Source: Mycolicibacterium septicum DSM 44393
Lineage (GTDB): Bacteria; Actinomycetota; Actinomycetes; Mycobacteriales; Mycobacteriaceae
Length of the DNA stretch: 35,292 bases
Assembly: GCF_000455325.1 (NCBI RefSeq)
Contig: NZ_HG322951.1
Span: 1,700,041-1,735,332 of the forward strand
Reading direction: 5' to 3'
Shown: positions 1 through 8,340 of the stretch, in pieces
Layout: each line of letters opens with the position of its first letter
How positions within the stretch are numbered: the stretch's first letter is position 1
Translations under genes and position numbers: made by a program
The notes under the pieces: generated by a model
What the model was told of the DNA's origin: nothing
Database searches by the model: none
Seen by the model: only the letters and a program-made list of their open reading frames with translations

Positions 1-1
1 C

Positions 2-400
2 AAGCTGAATTCGTTCACGACCTGCGATACCGATACGCCGACCGCGGTGTCCACGCGCCCCAGCACTCCGGCGATTGTTGTGCCGTCGCAGCCATCGCCC
101 ACGTACCCGAGGGCCACTCCTTCATTGGTAGGACACGACACCCCGCCGCCGCCGACCAGCAATCCATGGATGCCCCTGTTGGTGTTGTGCGCCTTGGCGA
201 TTGCCGCCGGGCTGGCGGGGCGGGCATGGCGCCACCGGGGTGAGAAGTTCGTCAAGGCGCACGTCACCGTTGAGACCCATCCCGGTGCGCCGGTGCCCTT
301 CGATGTCCGTCCCGCCGACAACTCCGACCGTGACCACGTTCTCTCCGTGGTCCCATCCGAGACATCGCGTTCCACCACGGTCGAGGAGATCCGCTCATGA
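2..400 (+). CDS. Membrane-anchored Pro/Thr-rich hypothetical protein, probably 5'-partial
   Basis: The frame is open to the left window edge, so this is probably the C-terminal part of a longer gene. A GTG at 47 could instead start a 117-residue protein. The visible part is a Ser/Thr/Pro-rich stretch typical of an extracytoplasmic linker, then one hydrophobic helix (WMPLLVLCALAIAAGLAG) followed by Arg-rich residues, and a roughly 60-residue hydrophilic tail. By the positive-inside rule the tail should be cytoplasmic. The stop overlaps the next start as ATGA (397-400), so the two genes are probably cotranscribed and translationally coupled. No family is recognised and no function is claimed. 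Confidence 0.6.
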   Translation, partial: KLNSFTTCDTDTPTAVSTRPSTPAIVVPSQPSPTYPRATPSLVGHDTPPPPTSNPWMPLLVLCALAIAAGLAGRAWRHRGEKFVKAHVTVETHPGAPVPFDVRPADNSDRDHVLSVVPSETSRSTTVEEIRS

Positions 401-987
401 CGACGTCACCGATGACCGAAACGTCCCTTGGCAATTGGATGTTGCCGGAGTCGCGGCAAACCCAGGCCAGGATCGAGCATGCCGTCGCACAGACGACGGC
501 CAACAACCCATCCGCCGGGCCGCTGCGCACCCTCGGTGTGGTGGCACGCCGGGCCCTGGCCCAGGAGATCGAGGCCTCGCTGCGGGCGGCGCTCAACGAG
601 ACGATGGCCGACCTCATCCTCGAGGGCTGGCACACCTACGACGCCATCACCACGGCGATCAAGAAGTCGCATGTGCAGCCGCGGGTGAAGCAGATCGTGC
701 CCCTGCATACCCACGTCATCACCGCGGACCGCGAGCACAACCTCGACATCGAGGTGGACAGCTTCCCGGTGATGTCCCTGGCCGCCAAGGCCGCGCTGCG
801 GCTGCAGCTGTTCGCCGCGGTGGCCGTGGTGATCGACGGCCACATTGTCGCCATCCAGTCGGGTCAGGCCACGGCGAACGGCGCGGTGAGCGTCAATGGC
901 GTAGAAATCTCCCGCAAGACCCTGGCCTTCCCGTTGCAGGTCGAACTGGGTTGGCGCCGGCCACCGCAGATGGTGGCTGCCACCTAG
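397..987 (+). CDS. Conserved hypothetical protein, 196 aa
   Basis: The ATG at 397 overlaps the stop of the preceding membrane-protein gene (ATGA), indicating translational coupling. The product has no signal peptide or clear membrane helix. An N-terminal helical region (about residues 20-95) is followed by a segment with alternating hydrophobic and polar residues (about 95-190), probably beta-rich. No catalytic motif or family is recognised. The coupling suggests that it works with the upstream membrane protein, perhaps on its cytoplasmic tail; that is inference. The gene ends 22 bp before galactokinase, which has its own leaderless promoter. Confidence 0.65.
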   Translation: MTTSPMTETSLGNWMLPESRQTQARIEHAVAQTTANNPSAGPLRTLGVVARRALAQEIEASLRAALNETMADLILEGWHTYDAITTAIKKSHVQPRVKQIVPLHTHVITADREHNLDIEVDSFPVMSLAAKAALRLQLFAAVAVVIDGHIVAIQSGQATANGAVSVNGVEISRKTLAFPLQVELGWRRPPQMVAAT

Positions 988-997
988 CCTGCGGCAC

Positions 998-1003
998 TAG
1001 GGT
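998..1003 (+). promoter_or_regulatory. -10 box of leaderless galK promoter
   Basis: TAGGGT lies exactly 6 nt before the galK ATG at 1010 and matches the TANNNT -10 pattern of mycobacterial leaderless transcripts. No Shine-Dalgarno sequence is present. This supports both the start choice and separate transcription from the upstream pair. Confidence 0.5.
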
Positions 1004-1009
1004 TCGGCT

Positions 1010-2092
1010 ATGACGGTCAGATACTCCGCCCCGGGCCGGATCAATCTGATCGGCGAGCACACCGACTACAACGCGGGGTTTGCGCTGCCGATTGCCTTGC
1101 CGCAGAGAACATCTGTCAACTTTGATCCCGACCCGGCGGGTGTGCTGTCGGTATCGAGTTCGCTGGGCGACGAGCCGGCGGAGATCGGTCTGGATACCGT
1201 GCCCGGGGAGGTGACCGGTTGGGCGGCGTACATCGCCGGGGTGGTGTGGGCGCTGCTGAACGCCGGGATTGCCGTGCCCGGCGGAACGATGACGATCACC
1301 AGTGAGGTTGAGATCGGGTCGGGACTCTCGTCGTCGGCGGCGCTGGAATGCGCGGTGCTCGGTGCGCTGCTCACCGCGGTCGGTGTCGATCTCGATCGGA
1401 TCGAGCAGGCGTACATCGCCCAGCAGGCCGAGAACGAATATATCGGGGCGCCAACGGGACTGCTCGATCAGCTGGCGTCGTTGTTCGGCGAACCGGGGCA
1501 GGCGATGCTGATCGACTTCCGCGATGTCACCGTGCAACCGGTGCGCTTCGATCCCGAGGCGTCCGGGGTGGCGCTGCTGTTGATCGACTCAGGGGCCCGG
1601 CATGCACATGCCGGTGGTGAGTACGCGGCCCGGCGGGCATCGTGCGAGCGGGCTGCCGCCGATCTCGGGGCGGCCTCGTTGCGTGAGGTCTCTGACGTTT
1701 CGGCGCTCGGGGCGGTGAAAGATCCGGTAGATGCCCGTCGGGCGCGTCATGTGCTGACCGAGAACCAGCGGGTGCTCGATTGTGTTGCCGCGATGGACTC
1801 TTCGGACTTCGCGGCGGTCGGTGAGCTGTGGACCGCATCGCACGCCTCGATGCGCGACGACTTCGAGATCACCACGCCCCACCTCGATCTGATCGCGGCG
1901 AGCGCCGTGCAGGCCGGTGCGTTCGGGGCGCGGATGACCGGCGGCGGGTTCGGTGGTTGCGTCATCGCGCTGGTGCCTCGTGAGCGGGTCGACGCGGTCG
2001 GCGAGGCGGTGTCGCGGGCGGTGCGGGATGCCGGATATCCGGAGCCGGTCATCACCAGAACGCACGCGGGTGGTGGCGCAGGGCCTGCTTAA
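1010..2092 (+). CDS. galK: Galactokinase
   Basis: This GHMP-family kinase phosphorylates alpha-D-galactose at C1 with ATP, the first committed step of the Leloir pathway, in the cytoplasm. The galactokinase signature [13 protein letters not shown] is at residues 9-21. The Gly/Ser-rich GHMP phosphate-binding motif [11 protein letters not shown] is at 103-113, and the third GHMP motif MTGGGFGGC at 309-317. The 360 residues are normal for bacterial GalK. The ATG at 1010 places the signature close to the N-terminus, as in the family, and a TANNNT box 6 nt upstream implies leaderless translation. galT is not adjacent in this window. The TAA overlaps the convergent stop of the NYN gene by two bases. 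Confidence 0.95.
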   Translation: MTVRYSAPGRINLIGEHTDYNAGFALPIALPQRTSVNFDPDPAGVLSVSSSLGDEPAEIGLDTVPGEVTGWAAYIAGVVWALLNAGIAVPGGTMTITSEVEIGSGLSSSAALECAVLGALLTAVGVDLDRIEQAYIAQQAENEYIGAPTGLLDQLASLFGEPGQAMLIDFRDVTVQPVRFDPEASGVALLLIDSGARHAHAGGEYAARRASCERAAADLGAASLREVSDVSALGAVKDPVDARRARHVLTENQRVLDCVAAMDSSDFAAVGELWTASHASMRDDFEITTPHLDLIAASAVQAGAFGARMTGGGFGGCVIALVPRERVDAVGEAVSRAVRDAGYPEPVITRTHAGGGAGPA

Positions 2093-2922
2093 CGCAGCTT
2101 GACCATGCGCGTCGTCGAACTCTCGTCCAGCTCGACGACATCGGAACGCGACCGCAGGAAATCACTGAACGACTTGAAACCCAACGACTTCTCACTGAAG
2201 GACGGGTCCATCCGCTTCATCTGAGCCTTGACCGCGGAGTTGTGCAGCCACTCGACGTCGTCCTTCTCCAGGCCGATCTGCAGGGCCCGGGTGAGCAGCG
2301 CGGTGGCCTCTGCCTGCGGGTCGGGTTCTTCCTGCTTGCGCGTGCGCTTCTGCGGTTTGGTTTCGGGCTCGGTGGTGAGGGAGGGGACGCCGGGCAGCGA
2401 GTCGTAGACGACGAACTCGTCGCACGCGGCGGCCAGCACCCGGCTGGACGATCCGGCCACTCCGATGCCGACGACGTAGCGGCCCAGGCGCTTACACCGC
2501 TGGGCGAGGGGAATGTAGTCAGAGTCGCCGGCCACGATCACCACGTGGGTGAGGTCGGGGAGCCGGAACATGTCCTCGACCGTGTCGACGGCCAGCCGGA
2601 TGTCGGCGCCGTTCTTGCCGTACGCGGCAGCGGGGAAGAGCTGCACCAGGTCGACGGCGCGACCGACGAGCTGCTCGCGGTATCCGGCGTTGAGGTCGGC
2701 CGACCAGTCGGCGTAGGCGCGGGTGAGCACCAACGTGCCGAAGGACGAGGCGAAGTCGAGGATGGCACCGAGGTCGACAGTGGCCTTGGCGAGCTTATCC
2801 GGTTCCAGGCCTTTGGCCTTGTCCTTCTGAAAAGAGTTGCGGCCGTTGACCTGGTCGTAGCGGGAGATGACGATGTTGTCGAAGTCGAGGTAAACCGCGA
2901 CGCGGGTATCGAGTTCGGTCAC
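2089..2922 (-). CDS. NYN-domain protein with C-terminal OST-HTH/LOTUS domain
   Basis: The N-terminal half (about residues 7-165) is a NYN/PIN-like (LabA/DUF88) domain. It shows the YLDFDN motif (residues 11-16), an internal acidic segment (ADIRLAVD) and the AGDSDYIPL motif, the acidic residues expected to bind metal in this RNase-like fold. A charged, Lys/Glu-rich linker follows. The last roughly 70 residues (TALLTRALQ to the end) look like an OST-HTH/LOTUS RNA-binding domain. A role in RNA processing or turnover is likely from the families, but the substrate is unknown. I chose the GTG at 2922, one base after the ABC-gene stop. The longer open frame to 3123 only reads antisense-like sequence through the upstream gene. 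The 277-aa product is probably cotranscribed with the ABC genes. Confidence 0.8.
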   Translation of the reverse strand: MTELDTRVAVYLDFDNIVISRYDQVNGRNSFQKDKAKGLEPDKLAKATVDLGAILDFASSFGTLVLTRAYADWSADLNAGYREQLVGRAVDLVQLFPAAAYGKNGADIRLAVDTVEDMFRLPDLTHVVIVAGDSDYIPLAQRCKRLGRYVVGIGVAGSSSRVLAAACDEFVVYDSLPGVPSLTTEPETKPQKRTRKQEEPDPQAEATALLTRALQIGLEKDDVEWLHNSAVKAQMKRMDPSFSEKSLGFKSFSDFLRSRSDVVELDESSTTRMVKLR

Positions 2923-2923
2923 A

Positions 2924-3913
2924 TCAGTCCTCTGCCTCAGATCGCCCGATGAGGTTCCGGGCACCGGTAGGGCCGAGCAGTTCCCGGAACGCCTGCACCG
3001 TATAGCCGATGATAGTGGCGTCGGTCTTGGCGCGTGCGGTGGCCGACCTCGGCAGGCTGAACAACGGCCCCATCTCCCCGAAGTAGTCGCCGGGACCGAC
3101 GACCTTGATGACTTCCTCACCACCGCTGGCCAATTCGCGGGCCAGCTCGATCTCGCCGGAGGTGATGATGTAGATCAGGTCACCCATCTCGCCCTGGGCG
3201 AACAGCACCTCGCCTGCTTCGATGGACACGGTTTCGGGGCCCTGATGCTCGACGGCGACGTGCGGAACGAGCTCCACGACCTGGTCGGCCAGCGGAAGAA
3301 TGCGGGTGTCGTGGGTGGCGACCACGACGACGCGTTCGTCGCTGGCGAGCTCACGGATGAGCCGCAGCACCTCCTCGACCTGGATGAAGTCCAGATGGGC
3401 GGTGGGCTCGTCGGCCAGGATCAGCGGTGGGTCGAGCGCGATCGCGCGGGCCACCGCGACGCGTTGTTGTTGTCCGCCACTGAGATTGCCGGGGCGGTGG
3501 TGGAGCCGGTGCTCGAGCCCGACGCGGGTGAGCAGCTCCATGGCGCGTTCGCGGGAGCCGTAGCGGCTCATGCCTGCGGCGCGCAGCGGCACCATCACGT
3601 TCTCCATCGCGGTCAGGCTGGGCACCAGGTTGAAGGCCTGGAACACGATCCCGACGGTGTCGCGCCGGTAGTCCGACAGTGCTTTCTTGTTCAGGGTGGT
3701 GACGTCGACGTCGCCGAACTCGATGCGGCCCGCCGTCGGTTTGAGGATGCCGCCCAGACATGACAGCAGGGTGGTCTTCCCGCACCCGCTGGGGCCCAAC
3801 AGGATTGCCAGTGATCCGGCGGGGACTTCGAGGTCGAGGCCGTCGATGGGGCGTACCGCGTAGCCGCCGCTGGAGTACTCCACGACGAGGTCTTTGACGA
3901 GCAGGTCGGCCAT
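2924..3913 (-). CDS. ABC transporter ATP-binding protein fused to a cyclic-nucleotide-binding domain
   Basis: Residues 1-220 form a MacB/LolD-type ABC ATPase: Walker A GPSGCGKT (40-47), Q-loop FQAFN (91-95), signature LSGGQQQR (144-151), Walker B LILADEP (164-170) and switch His201. Residues 229-315 are a cNMP-binding domain, with the phosphate-binding cassette [16 protein letters not shown] at 278-293. The 329 residues and this fusion match the M. tuberculosis Rv0073/Rv2564 type, historically labelled 'glutamine transport'; the FtsX-like partner makes that substrate doubtful. cAMP is probably an allosteric signal for export or for signalling across the membrane (inference). The downstream end of the permease gene lies one base before this ATG, so the pair is an operon. 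Confidence 0.9.
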   Translation of the reverse strand: MADLLVKDLVVEYSSGGYAVRPIDGLDLEVPAGSLAILLGPSGCGKTTLLSCLGGILKPTAGRIEFGDVDVTTLNKKALSDYRRDTVGIVFQAFNLVPSLTAMENVMVPLRAAGMSRYGSRERAMELLTRVGLEHRLHHRPGNLSGGQQQRVAVARAIALDPPLILADEPTAHLDFIQVEEVLRLIRELASDERVVVVATHDTRILPLADQVVELVPHVAVEHQGPETVSIEAGEVLFAQGEMGDLIYIITSGEIELARELASGGEEVIKVVGPGDYFGEMGPLFSLPRSATARAKTDATIIGYTVQAFRELLGPTGARNLIGRSEAED

Positions 3914-3914
3914 G

Positions 3915-4964
3915 TCAGGGTCCTCGGAACGCCAGGGCGGGGTCGATGGTGACGGCGCGGCGCAGCCCGGCCACGCTGGCCAGCAGGCCGATCACGACGG
4001 CGACGATCGGCAGCGCGACGAACGCCAGGGTGGGGACGTCGCAGCGCATCGGGAACGGCGGCCCGAGCACGAGCGAGAGCCCCGCACCCAACAGTGCGGC
4101 GAGCAGGGCGACGGCGACGGCCTGCATCGCCAATCCGGCCATGATCGATCGGGTGGCCACGCCGACGGCCTTGAACACCGCGAAGTCGCGGGTGCGTTCC
4201 AGGGCGGACAGGTAGATCACCGAGCCGACGATCAGCGCCGCGACCGCCCACAGCAGGCCGGCCATCAAGCTCATCGCCTGGTTGGCGCCGCGCAGCGGGC
4301 GGACCATGTCGTCGATGGCGCCGGCCCGGTCGACGATGCGGAACTCCGGAGGCGCCGCGCCCGGGTTGCCGACGATGCCGACCGACGAGATCAGCTTCTG
4401 CCCGGAGAACAGCAGTTGTTGGGCGCCGGGAACCGTCAGATAGATGTTGTCCTGGGCGGCCAGGGCGGTGAGGTCATCGACCAGCCCGACAACCCGCAGT
4501 TTCGACGCGCCGACGTCGACATCGGCTCCGACCGGGCGACCCATCGTCGTCGACACCGCGACCTCGTCGGGCGTATGCGGCGCCCGGCCCTCCTTCAATG
4601 TCGGCGTGCCCGGGCCCTGTTCCGGCACGCCGAACACGTTCACGTTCCGCGGGGTGCCGCCGGCGGGGATGGTCGACGAGCCGTACACCAACGGGACGGC
4701 GGTGACGACACCCGGAAGCTTCGCCGCCCGTTGAACGTCGGTGAGCGGCAACGGCGCTGAGCCGAGGAACGGACCGGCCGCACCTTCCTTGATCATGAAC
4801 GCATCGAGGTGGAGGGCGTCGACACTGCGTTCGGCTTCGACGCGGAAACCGTTCGCCAGGCCCGTCAATACCAGCGTCATGGCAAAAACCAACGCGGTGC
4901 CGACTGCGGCGATCATGAATCGCCGTCGGCGCCACTGCAGATCGCGTAACGCCGCGATCAACAC
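3915..4964 (-). CDS. FtsX/MacB-like ABC transporter permease
   Basis: This 349-residue inner-membrane protein has the MacB/LolC-like layout. One helix lies near the N-terminus (about residues 16-40), followed by a roughly 190-residue extracytoplasmic domain. Three C-terminal helices follow, at about 235-258, 278-305 and 318-340; the third includes LPIVAVVIGLLASVAGLRRA. It pairs with the downstream ATPase, which begins one base after this stop. The length equals that of the M. tuberculosis Rv0072/Rv2563 permeases, which sit beside cNMP-domain ATPases. The start is a GTG at 4964, with GCGGGG about 9 nt upstream as a weak ribosome site. Such permeases usually transmit force to, or extract, lipids or proteins rather than move small solutes. 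The substrate here is unknown. Confidence 0.85.
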   Translation of the reverse strand: MLIAALRDLQWRRRRFMIAAVGTALVFAMTLVLTGLANGFRVEAERSVDALHLDAFMIKEGAAGPFLGSAPLPLTDVQRAAKLPGVVTAVPLVYGSSTIPAGGTPRNVNVFGVPEQGPGTPTLKEGRAPHTPDEVAVSTTMGRPVGADVDVGASKLRVVGLVDDLTALAAQDNIYLTVPGAQQLLFSGQKLISSVGIVGNPGAAPPEFRIVDRAGAIDDMVRPLRGANQAMSLMAGLLWAVAALIVGSVIYLSALERTRDFAVFKAVGVATRSIMAGLAMQAVAVALLAALLGAGLSLVLGPPFPMRCDVPTLAFVALPIVAVVIGLLASVAGLRRAVTIDPALAFRGP

Positions 4965-5087
4965 GTCGGTGCCCCGCTCATCACGTTCGACGTTACCGAG
5001 ATGGGTGTGGCGGGTGGCGGTTATTGGGGCATTTGGTGTGGGGAGGGTTGCTAGGCCGGGGGTGCGGCGTGACCGGGGCGCTCAGGA

Positions 5088-5408
5088 CTAGGGAGACGTA
5101 CTTTGCGCCGTTCCGGGGTCGATGGCGAGCGCGACGAGGTGGAGAAGTCCGATAGCCAGCAGTACCGTGCCGCTGATCATGAACCACGTCCCGTTGGACG
5201 GCTGCGACGGTGGCCGGTCCTCGGAAGCGCCAGCGATTTCCGGGTGAAGCAATCGGTAGTCGTCGTGCCGGACCCAACGGGTGTGGGCTATGCGACGGCG
5301 GATCCCGAGGGTCAGCAACAACCCACCGACAACGGGCCAGAGTATTGCGCCGATCGTGGAGCCGATCTGATATGCGATTCCGCCATCTGCAAGCAGGATT
5401 TCAACCAT
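5088..5408 (-). CDS. Small two-helix membrane protein, hypothetical
   Basis: The 106-residue product has a first hydrophobic segment at about residues 14-36 (IGSTIGAILWPVVGGLLLTLGI). A basic and polar cytoplasm-type loop follows at 37-72, and then a second helix (WFMISGTVLLAIGLLHLVALAI). Both termini are therefore probably outside the cytoplasm. The ATG at 5408 has an AGGGGG ribosome-binding site about 6 nt upstream and a possible TAGCGT -10 box further up. It is divergent from the lipoprotein gene across about 60 bp. No family is recognised. It is separated by 123 bp from the ABC operon on the same strand and might be cotranscribed with it. Confidence 0.65.
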   Translation of the reverse strand: MVEILLADGGIAYQIGSTIGAILWPVVGGLLLTLGIRRRIAHTRWVRHDDYRLLHPEIAGASEDRPPSQPSNGTWFMISGTVLLAIGLLHLVALAIDPGTAQSTSP

Positions 5409-5457
5409 GACGCCCCCTCTGGCGGCAACGCTAGCGCGTGCCGTCTACCGACCGTCG

Positions 5458-5463
5458 TACGCT
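5458..5463 (+). promoter_or_regulatory. -10 box of leaderless lipoprotein promoter
   Basis: TACGCT lies 7 nt before the ATG at 5471, in the spacing of mycobacterial leaderless promoters. It supports 5471 rather than the longer GTG start at 5438. Confidence 0.4.
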
Positions 5464-5470
5464 GAGCAAC

Positions 5471-6415
5471 ATGCGACTTGCTGCCGCCGCTCTGTTGGTT
5501 GCAGTGACGGCCGGGCTGAGTGGCTGTACCGGTGCACCGGATCGCGAGCAGGAAGCACTCGATATCCGAAACCGCATCGCGGAGATGCCGGGTGTATCGG
5601 ACGTCGACCTGACCTATGACAACGGCGTCCTCGAGGGCACTCGGTTCGAACTCGCGGTCGACATGGAGCAGGCCACCGATCAGCAGGTCGGCGCGGTGGT
5701 CGCCCAGCTCGACGAGCTGCGCGGCGATGACTTCGCGAGGTTCAACCAGCGGATGAAGATCCTTGTGGCCCAACAGACCTCGCTCTCCGGGGGCGCCGAT
5801 CTGCCAGATGACGCCGAGCACGTGACCGGCCTGGTGCGTCGCCTCCGTGCGGACACTCCAGCCGGGGAAATCATGTGGTCCGGCGCCGCGCCTGATACGT
5901 CGAAGGTGCGAATCCAGGAGGCCGAGAAACCTGGTGCCGCAGTCGACGCCGTCCTCCGCATCTTCTCCGACCGGCCACCCAGCGAAATCGAGGTCTCCGC
6001 AGCCGATCGGGTCGCCGATCCGCACTGGATGGTCTTCAACCCGCTGACACCCACCGACAAGCAACGCATCGACCGGCAGCTGGCCGCGGCGGCACCGGCC
6101 AACCCCGGGTGGATCGGCATCCGCGACGGACAGGTGGATCGCCTGACCTTCAGCGTGCCGACGCCGGCGACGGCGTATGAGGATGTGGTGCGGACCATTC
6201 ACGCGGTCGAGGCCGGTCCGGCGCATCCGGTCAGCCTCACCTGGGTCCGGGCAAACGATCCGGCCCGCTACAACGAGCCACGCTGGGCGGGCAGCGCCAT
6301 GATCGGCAAGTGCGACTACCCGAGTGGCGACCGCACCAAGTCCGAACCGCTGGTGCCTGATGCGTTGGCGCTGCAGCAGCGCATCCGCGACGAGTTCGAC
6401 ACCTGCCTCAAGTAG
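5471..6415 (+). CDS. Putative secreted lipoprotein, unknown function
   Basis: The 314-residue product starts with a short basic n-region and a hydrophobic core, ending in the lipobox LSGC (Cys18). It should be exported, diacylated on that Cys and anchored to the outer face of the membrane. The mature part is hydrophilic and charged, without transmembrane segments. Two similar-looking segments (GVSDVDLTYDNGVLEGTRF and a later PSEIEVS region) suggest a possible internal duplication, which I cannot confirm. No enzymatic motif was found. Starting at ATG 5471 gives a normal-length signal peptide; the GTG at 5438 would add charged residues before it. The 3' end overlaps the convergent DUF385 gene by 8 bp. 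Confidence 0.8.
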   Translation: MRLAAAALLVAVTAGLSGCTGAPDREQEALDIRNRIAEMPGVSDVDLTYDNGVLEGTRFELAVDMEQATDQQVGAVVAQLDELRGDDFARFNQRMKILVAQQTSLSGGADLPDDAEHVTGLVRRLRADTPAGEIMWSGAAPDTSKVRIQEAEKPGAAVDAVLRIFSDRPPSEIEVSAADRVADPHWMVFNPLTPTDKQRIDRQLAAAAPANPGWIGIRDGQVDRLTFSVPTPATAYEDVVRTIHAVEAGPAHPVSLTWVRANDPARYNEPRWAGSAMIGKCDYPSGDRTKSEPLVPDALALQQRIRDEFDTCLK

Positions 6416-6890
6416 CGGTCAGCTTGATCGCGGTGAGGTGCTCACGGTCGACCGCGTCGATGAATTCCTCCACGGTGGGGATGCGCTGATCGCGGAACGT
6501 CAGCCCCATCATCCGCTGGGCGCGTTTTACGCCGTAGGACACGGCGCAGCGGTGGAAGAGGTCGGCGACGGTCGCGCGGTCCGTGATGAGTTCGCCGCGC
6601 ATGGTCGTTATCTTGCCGTCGTGCAGGACTTCGGCGTTGGCGCCGTCACGGAAGTTGTGCTTCCACCCGGCGTCGGTCATCGCGTAGAGGGTGTTGTCGA
6701 TGAAATGCGCACTCAACGGAATCGCGTACTGCTGTCCGGTCTTTCGGCCGCGGACGGTCAGCACCATGAACTGCTTGCGCGCGGCGCCGGCAAACGGCGT
6801 GCGCAGCATCAACCGCAGGGCCGGGTTGACGACGCGCATCATCCCTTTCGGCGGATGAGCCACGGTGATCGCGGGTGACTGCTCGGTCAT
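6408..6890 (-). CDS. DUF385 (Ddn-like) deazaflavin/F420-dependent oxidoreductase family protein
   Basis: The 160-residue protein belongs to the split-barrel FMN/F420-binding family (DUF385, 'nitroreductase family deazaflavin-dependent oxidoreductase') that is greatly expanded in mycobacteria. Typical features are the strand-turn segment MVLTVRGRKTGQQYAIPLS (about residues 42-60), the following YAMTDAGWKHNF strand and the NAEVLHDGK segment. Members use F420H2 to reduce quinones and other electrophiles, or bind F420 or fatty acids. The substrate of this one is unknown. TAGCGT lies 6 nt before the ATG (6897-6902), implying a leaderless message. The gene is divergent from the Mut7-C gene and its end overlaps the lipoprotein end by 8 bp. 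Confidence 0.85.
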   Translation of the reverse strand: MTEQSPAITVAHPPKGMMRVVNPALRLMLRTPFAGAARKQFMVLTVRGRKTGQQYAIPLSAHFIDNTLYAMTDAGWKHNFRDGANAEVLHDGKITTMRGELITDRATVADLFHRCAVSYGVKRAQRMMGLTFRDQRIPTVEEFIDAVDREHLTAIKLTAT

Positions 6891-6896
6891 GACCTC

Positions 6897-6902
6897 ACGC
6901 TA
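6897..6902 (-). promoter_or_regulatory. -10 box of leaderless DUF385 promoter
   Basis: On the minus strand TAGCGT is followed by six bases (gaggtc) and the ATG at 6890. This fits TANNNT leaderless spacing. Confidence 0.4.
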
Positions 6903-6947
6903 GGCCGATTGTTGGACGTTGCCCAGGCCGCGCGAGACCATGACGCT

Positions 6948-7693
6948 ATGGCCGGTTTCGTCACCGTCCGGACCTACGCCGAGCTCAACGACTTCCTGGA
7001 ACCTGGGTCGCGGGGCCTGTCCGTGCGCCGGCCATGCCAAAGTCATCAGACGGTCAAGGACGTGCTGGAGGCGATGGGCATTCCGCACACCGAGGTCGAC
7101 CTGATTCTGCTGAACGGGGATCCCGCCGGCTTCGAGCGCCGCCCTCGCGTCGGTGACCGCATCGCGGTGTACCCGATGTTCGAGGCGCTCGACATCGGCG
7201 CGACGGCGCGGCTGCGTCCGGTGCCGCTGCGGGATCCGCGGTTCGTGATCGACGTGAACCTCGGCCGACTGGCGCGGCTGCTGCGCGTCCTCGGGTTCGA
7301 CGTGTGGTGGTCCAGCGAGGCCGACGATCAGGCCCTGGCCGATATCAGCGTCGAGCAGCAGCGGATCTTGCTCACCCGCGACCGTGGCCTGTTGAAGCGT
7401 CGCGCGATCACCCACGGGTTGTTCGTCCACTCCCAGCAGCCCGAGGAGCAGACGCTGAGGGGCTGCGGCGGCTGGATCTGCGACGTCGGGTGGCGCCGTT
7501 CACCCGGTGCGTGCGATGCAACGGCAAACTGGCGGCGGTGCCGAAGGAGGCGGTGATGGACCGTCTGGAGCCGTTGACCCGCCGCTACTACGACGAATTC
7601 AGTCACTGCCCGGACTGCGGGCGAATCTATTGGGCCGGATCACATTTCGCGAGATTGACGGGTCTGGTCGATGAACTTCTCGACCGACTCTGA
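6948..7693 (+). pseudogene. Mut7-C RNase / ubiquitin-like domain protein, interrupted by a frameshift
   Basis: The first part, from ATG 6948, encodes an N-terminal ubiquitin-like (Mut7-C ubiquitin/RnfH-like) domain. The PIN-like Mut7-C domain follows with FVIDVNLGRLARLLRVLGFD and ILLTRDRGLLKRR. Near 7458-7463 the reading frame breaks: frame 1 runs into GCGGWICDVGW and stops at 7556. The +2 frame carries the missing C-terminus (LRRLDLRRRVAPF, then zinc-ribbon CVRC and CPDC) and ends at 7693. The break lies in a GGGG run; one more G would restore Thr-Leu-Arg-Gly-Leu-Arg-Arg-Leu and a protein of about 248 residues. It is either a genuine inactivating indel or a homopolymer sequencing error. The intact family is a predicted RNA nuclease. 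Confidence 0.8.
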
Positions 7694-7731
7694 TCGTCAG
7701 TGCCGAATCGGATGGGCTGGGCGCGAAAGAG

Positions 7732-7760
7732 TTTGGATCTGTTCCCACTCTCACTATACG
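7732..7760 (+). promoter_or_regulatory. Candidate arr promoter
   Basis: TTTGGA (7732-7737) and TATACG (7755-7760) are 17 bp apart. They precede a leader of roughly 60 nt that contains a GC-rich hairpin and the arr start. An A-rich stretch (gaaagag) lies just upstream of the -35, as in WhiB7-type promoters, but the match is too weak to claim WhiB7 control. Confidence 0.3.
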
Positions 7761-7769
7761 GCGGGGGGT

Positions 7770-7789
7770 GGGGCTTGCGGCAAGGCCCC
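7770..7789 (+). other. GC-rich hairpin in the arr leader
   Basis: GGGGCTTG and CAAGGCCCC can pair with one bulged G around a CGG loop. The hairpin sits in the presumed 5' leader of arr, about 35 nt before the start. It could be an attenuator element or simply mRNA structure. No U-tract follows. Confidence 0.3.
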
Positions 7790-7823
7790 GGACGTGCTGC
7801 ACAATCTGTCGGTCCGTGACGAG

Positions 7824-8264
7824 ATGGGGGATGTTGTGACGAGTACGCCGAAACCGTTTGAGGTGCACGAGTCCGGTGCGCTGCTGCACGGCACCAAGGC
7901 TGACCTGGCGGTGGGTGATTGCTTGGTGCCCGGGCGTGAGTCGAACTACGAAGCCGGCCGGATCATGAACCATGTGTACGTCACCCGGACATTGGATGCC
8001 GCGGTGTGGGGAGCCGAGATGGCCGTCGGCGAGGGGCGGGGCCGTATCTACGTCGTCGAACCCGAAGGCGAGATCGAGGACGACCCGAACGTGACCGACA
8101 AGAAGCTTCCCGGAAACCCGACTTGCTCCTACCGAACCCGTGAGCCGGTGAGAATCGTCGGGGAGATCACCGACTGGGTGGGGCATTCACCGGAGCAGCT
8201 GCAGGGCATGCGCGACGGCCTGGCGGACCTTCGGCGGCGAGGGCTGGACGTCATCTACGACTGA
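7824..8264 (+). CDS. arr: Rifampin ADP-ribosyltransferase (Arr)
   Basis: Arr transfers ADP-ribose from NAD+ to the ansa-chain C23 hydroxyl of rifamycins and inactivates them in the cytoplasm. The characteristic blocks are FEVHESGALLHGTKADL, EAGRIMNHVYVT, LDAAVWGAE, EDDPNVTDKKLPGNPT, SYRTREPV and the terminal GLDVIYD. They correspond closely to my memory of the chromosomal M. smegmatis enzyme (143 aa), with only scattered substitutions, such as TCSYRT for TRSYRT. The ATG at 7824 gives 146 residues. The GTG at 7836, with GGGGGA just upstream, gives 142 and is an equally good start. The open frame further upstream is unlikely to be translated. An intact arr predicts low-level intrinsic rifampicin resistance; that is inference. 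Confidence 0.93.
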   Translation: MGDVVTSTPKPFEVHESGALLHGTKADLAVGDCLVPGRESNYEAGRIMNHVYVTRTLDAAVWGAEMAVGEGRGRIYVVEPEGEIEDDPNVTDKKLPGNPTCSYRTREPVRIVGEITDWVGHSPEQLQGMRDGLADLRRRGLDVIYD

Positions 8265-8328
8265 CATCTCGAGGGCCGCACCGTTGTGCCGCCGTTCGCC
8301 GGATGAGGGGATTTGTGCCCACCCGCCG

Positions 8329-8334
8329 TACCCT
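8329..8334 (+). promoter_or_regulatory. -10 box of leaderless SDR promoter
   Basis: TACCCT lies 6 nt before the GTG at 8341, supporting that start over the upstream in-frame codon at 8284. Confidence 0.45.
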
Positions 8335-8340
8335 TCCATC

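Noticed and set aside
2923..3123. N-terminal extension of the NYN-LOTUS frame on the minus strand
   Set aside because: It reads low-complexity Arg/Ser/Pro sequence out of frame through the conserved cNMP domain of the ABC gene. The GTG at 2922 starts exactly where the NYN fold begins.
7671..7823. In-frame upstream extension of arr
   Set aside because: The candidate promoter and a GC-rich hairpin lie here, the translated sequence is unlike Arr, and known Arr proteins start near the PKPFEVHESG block.
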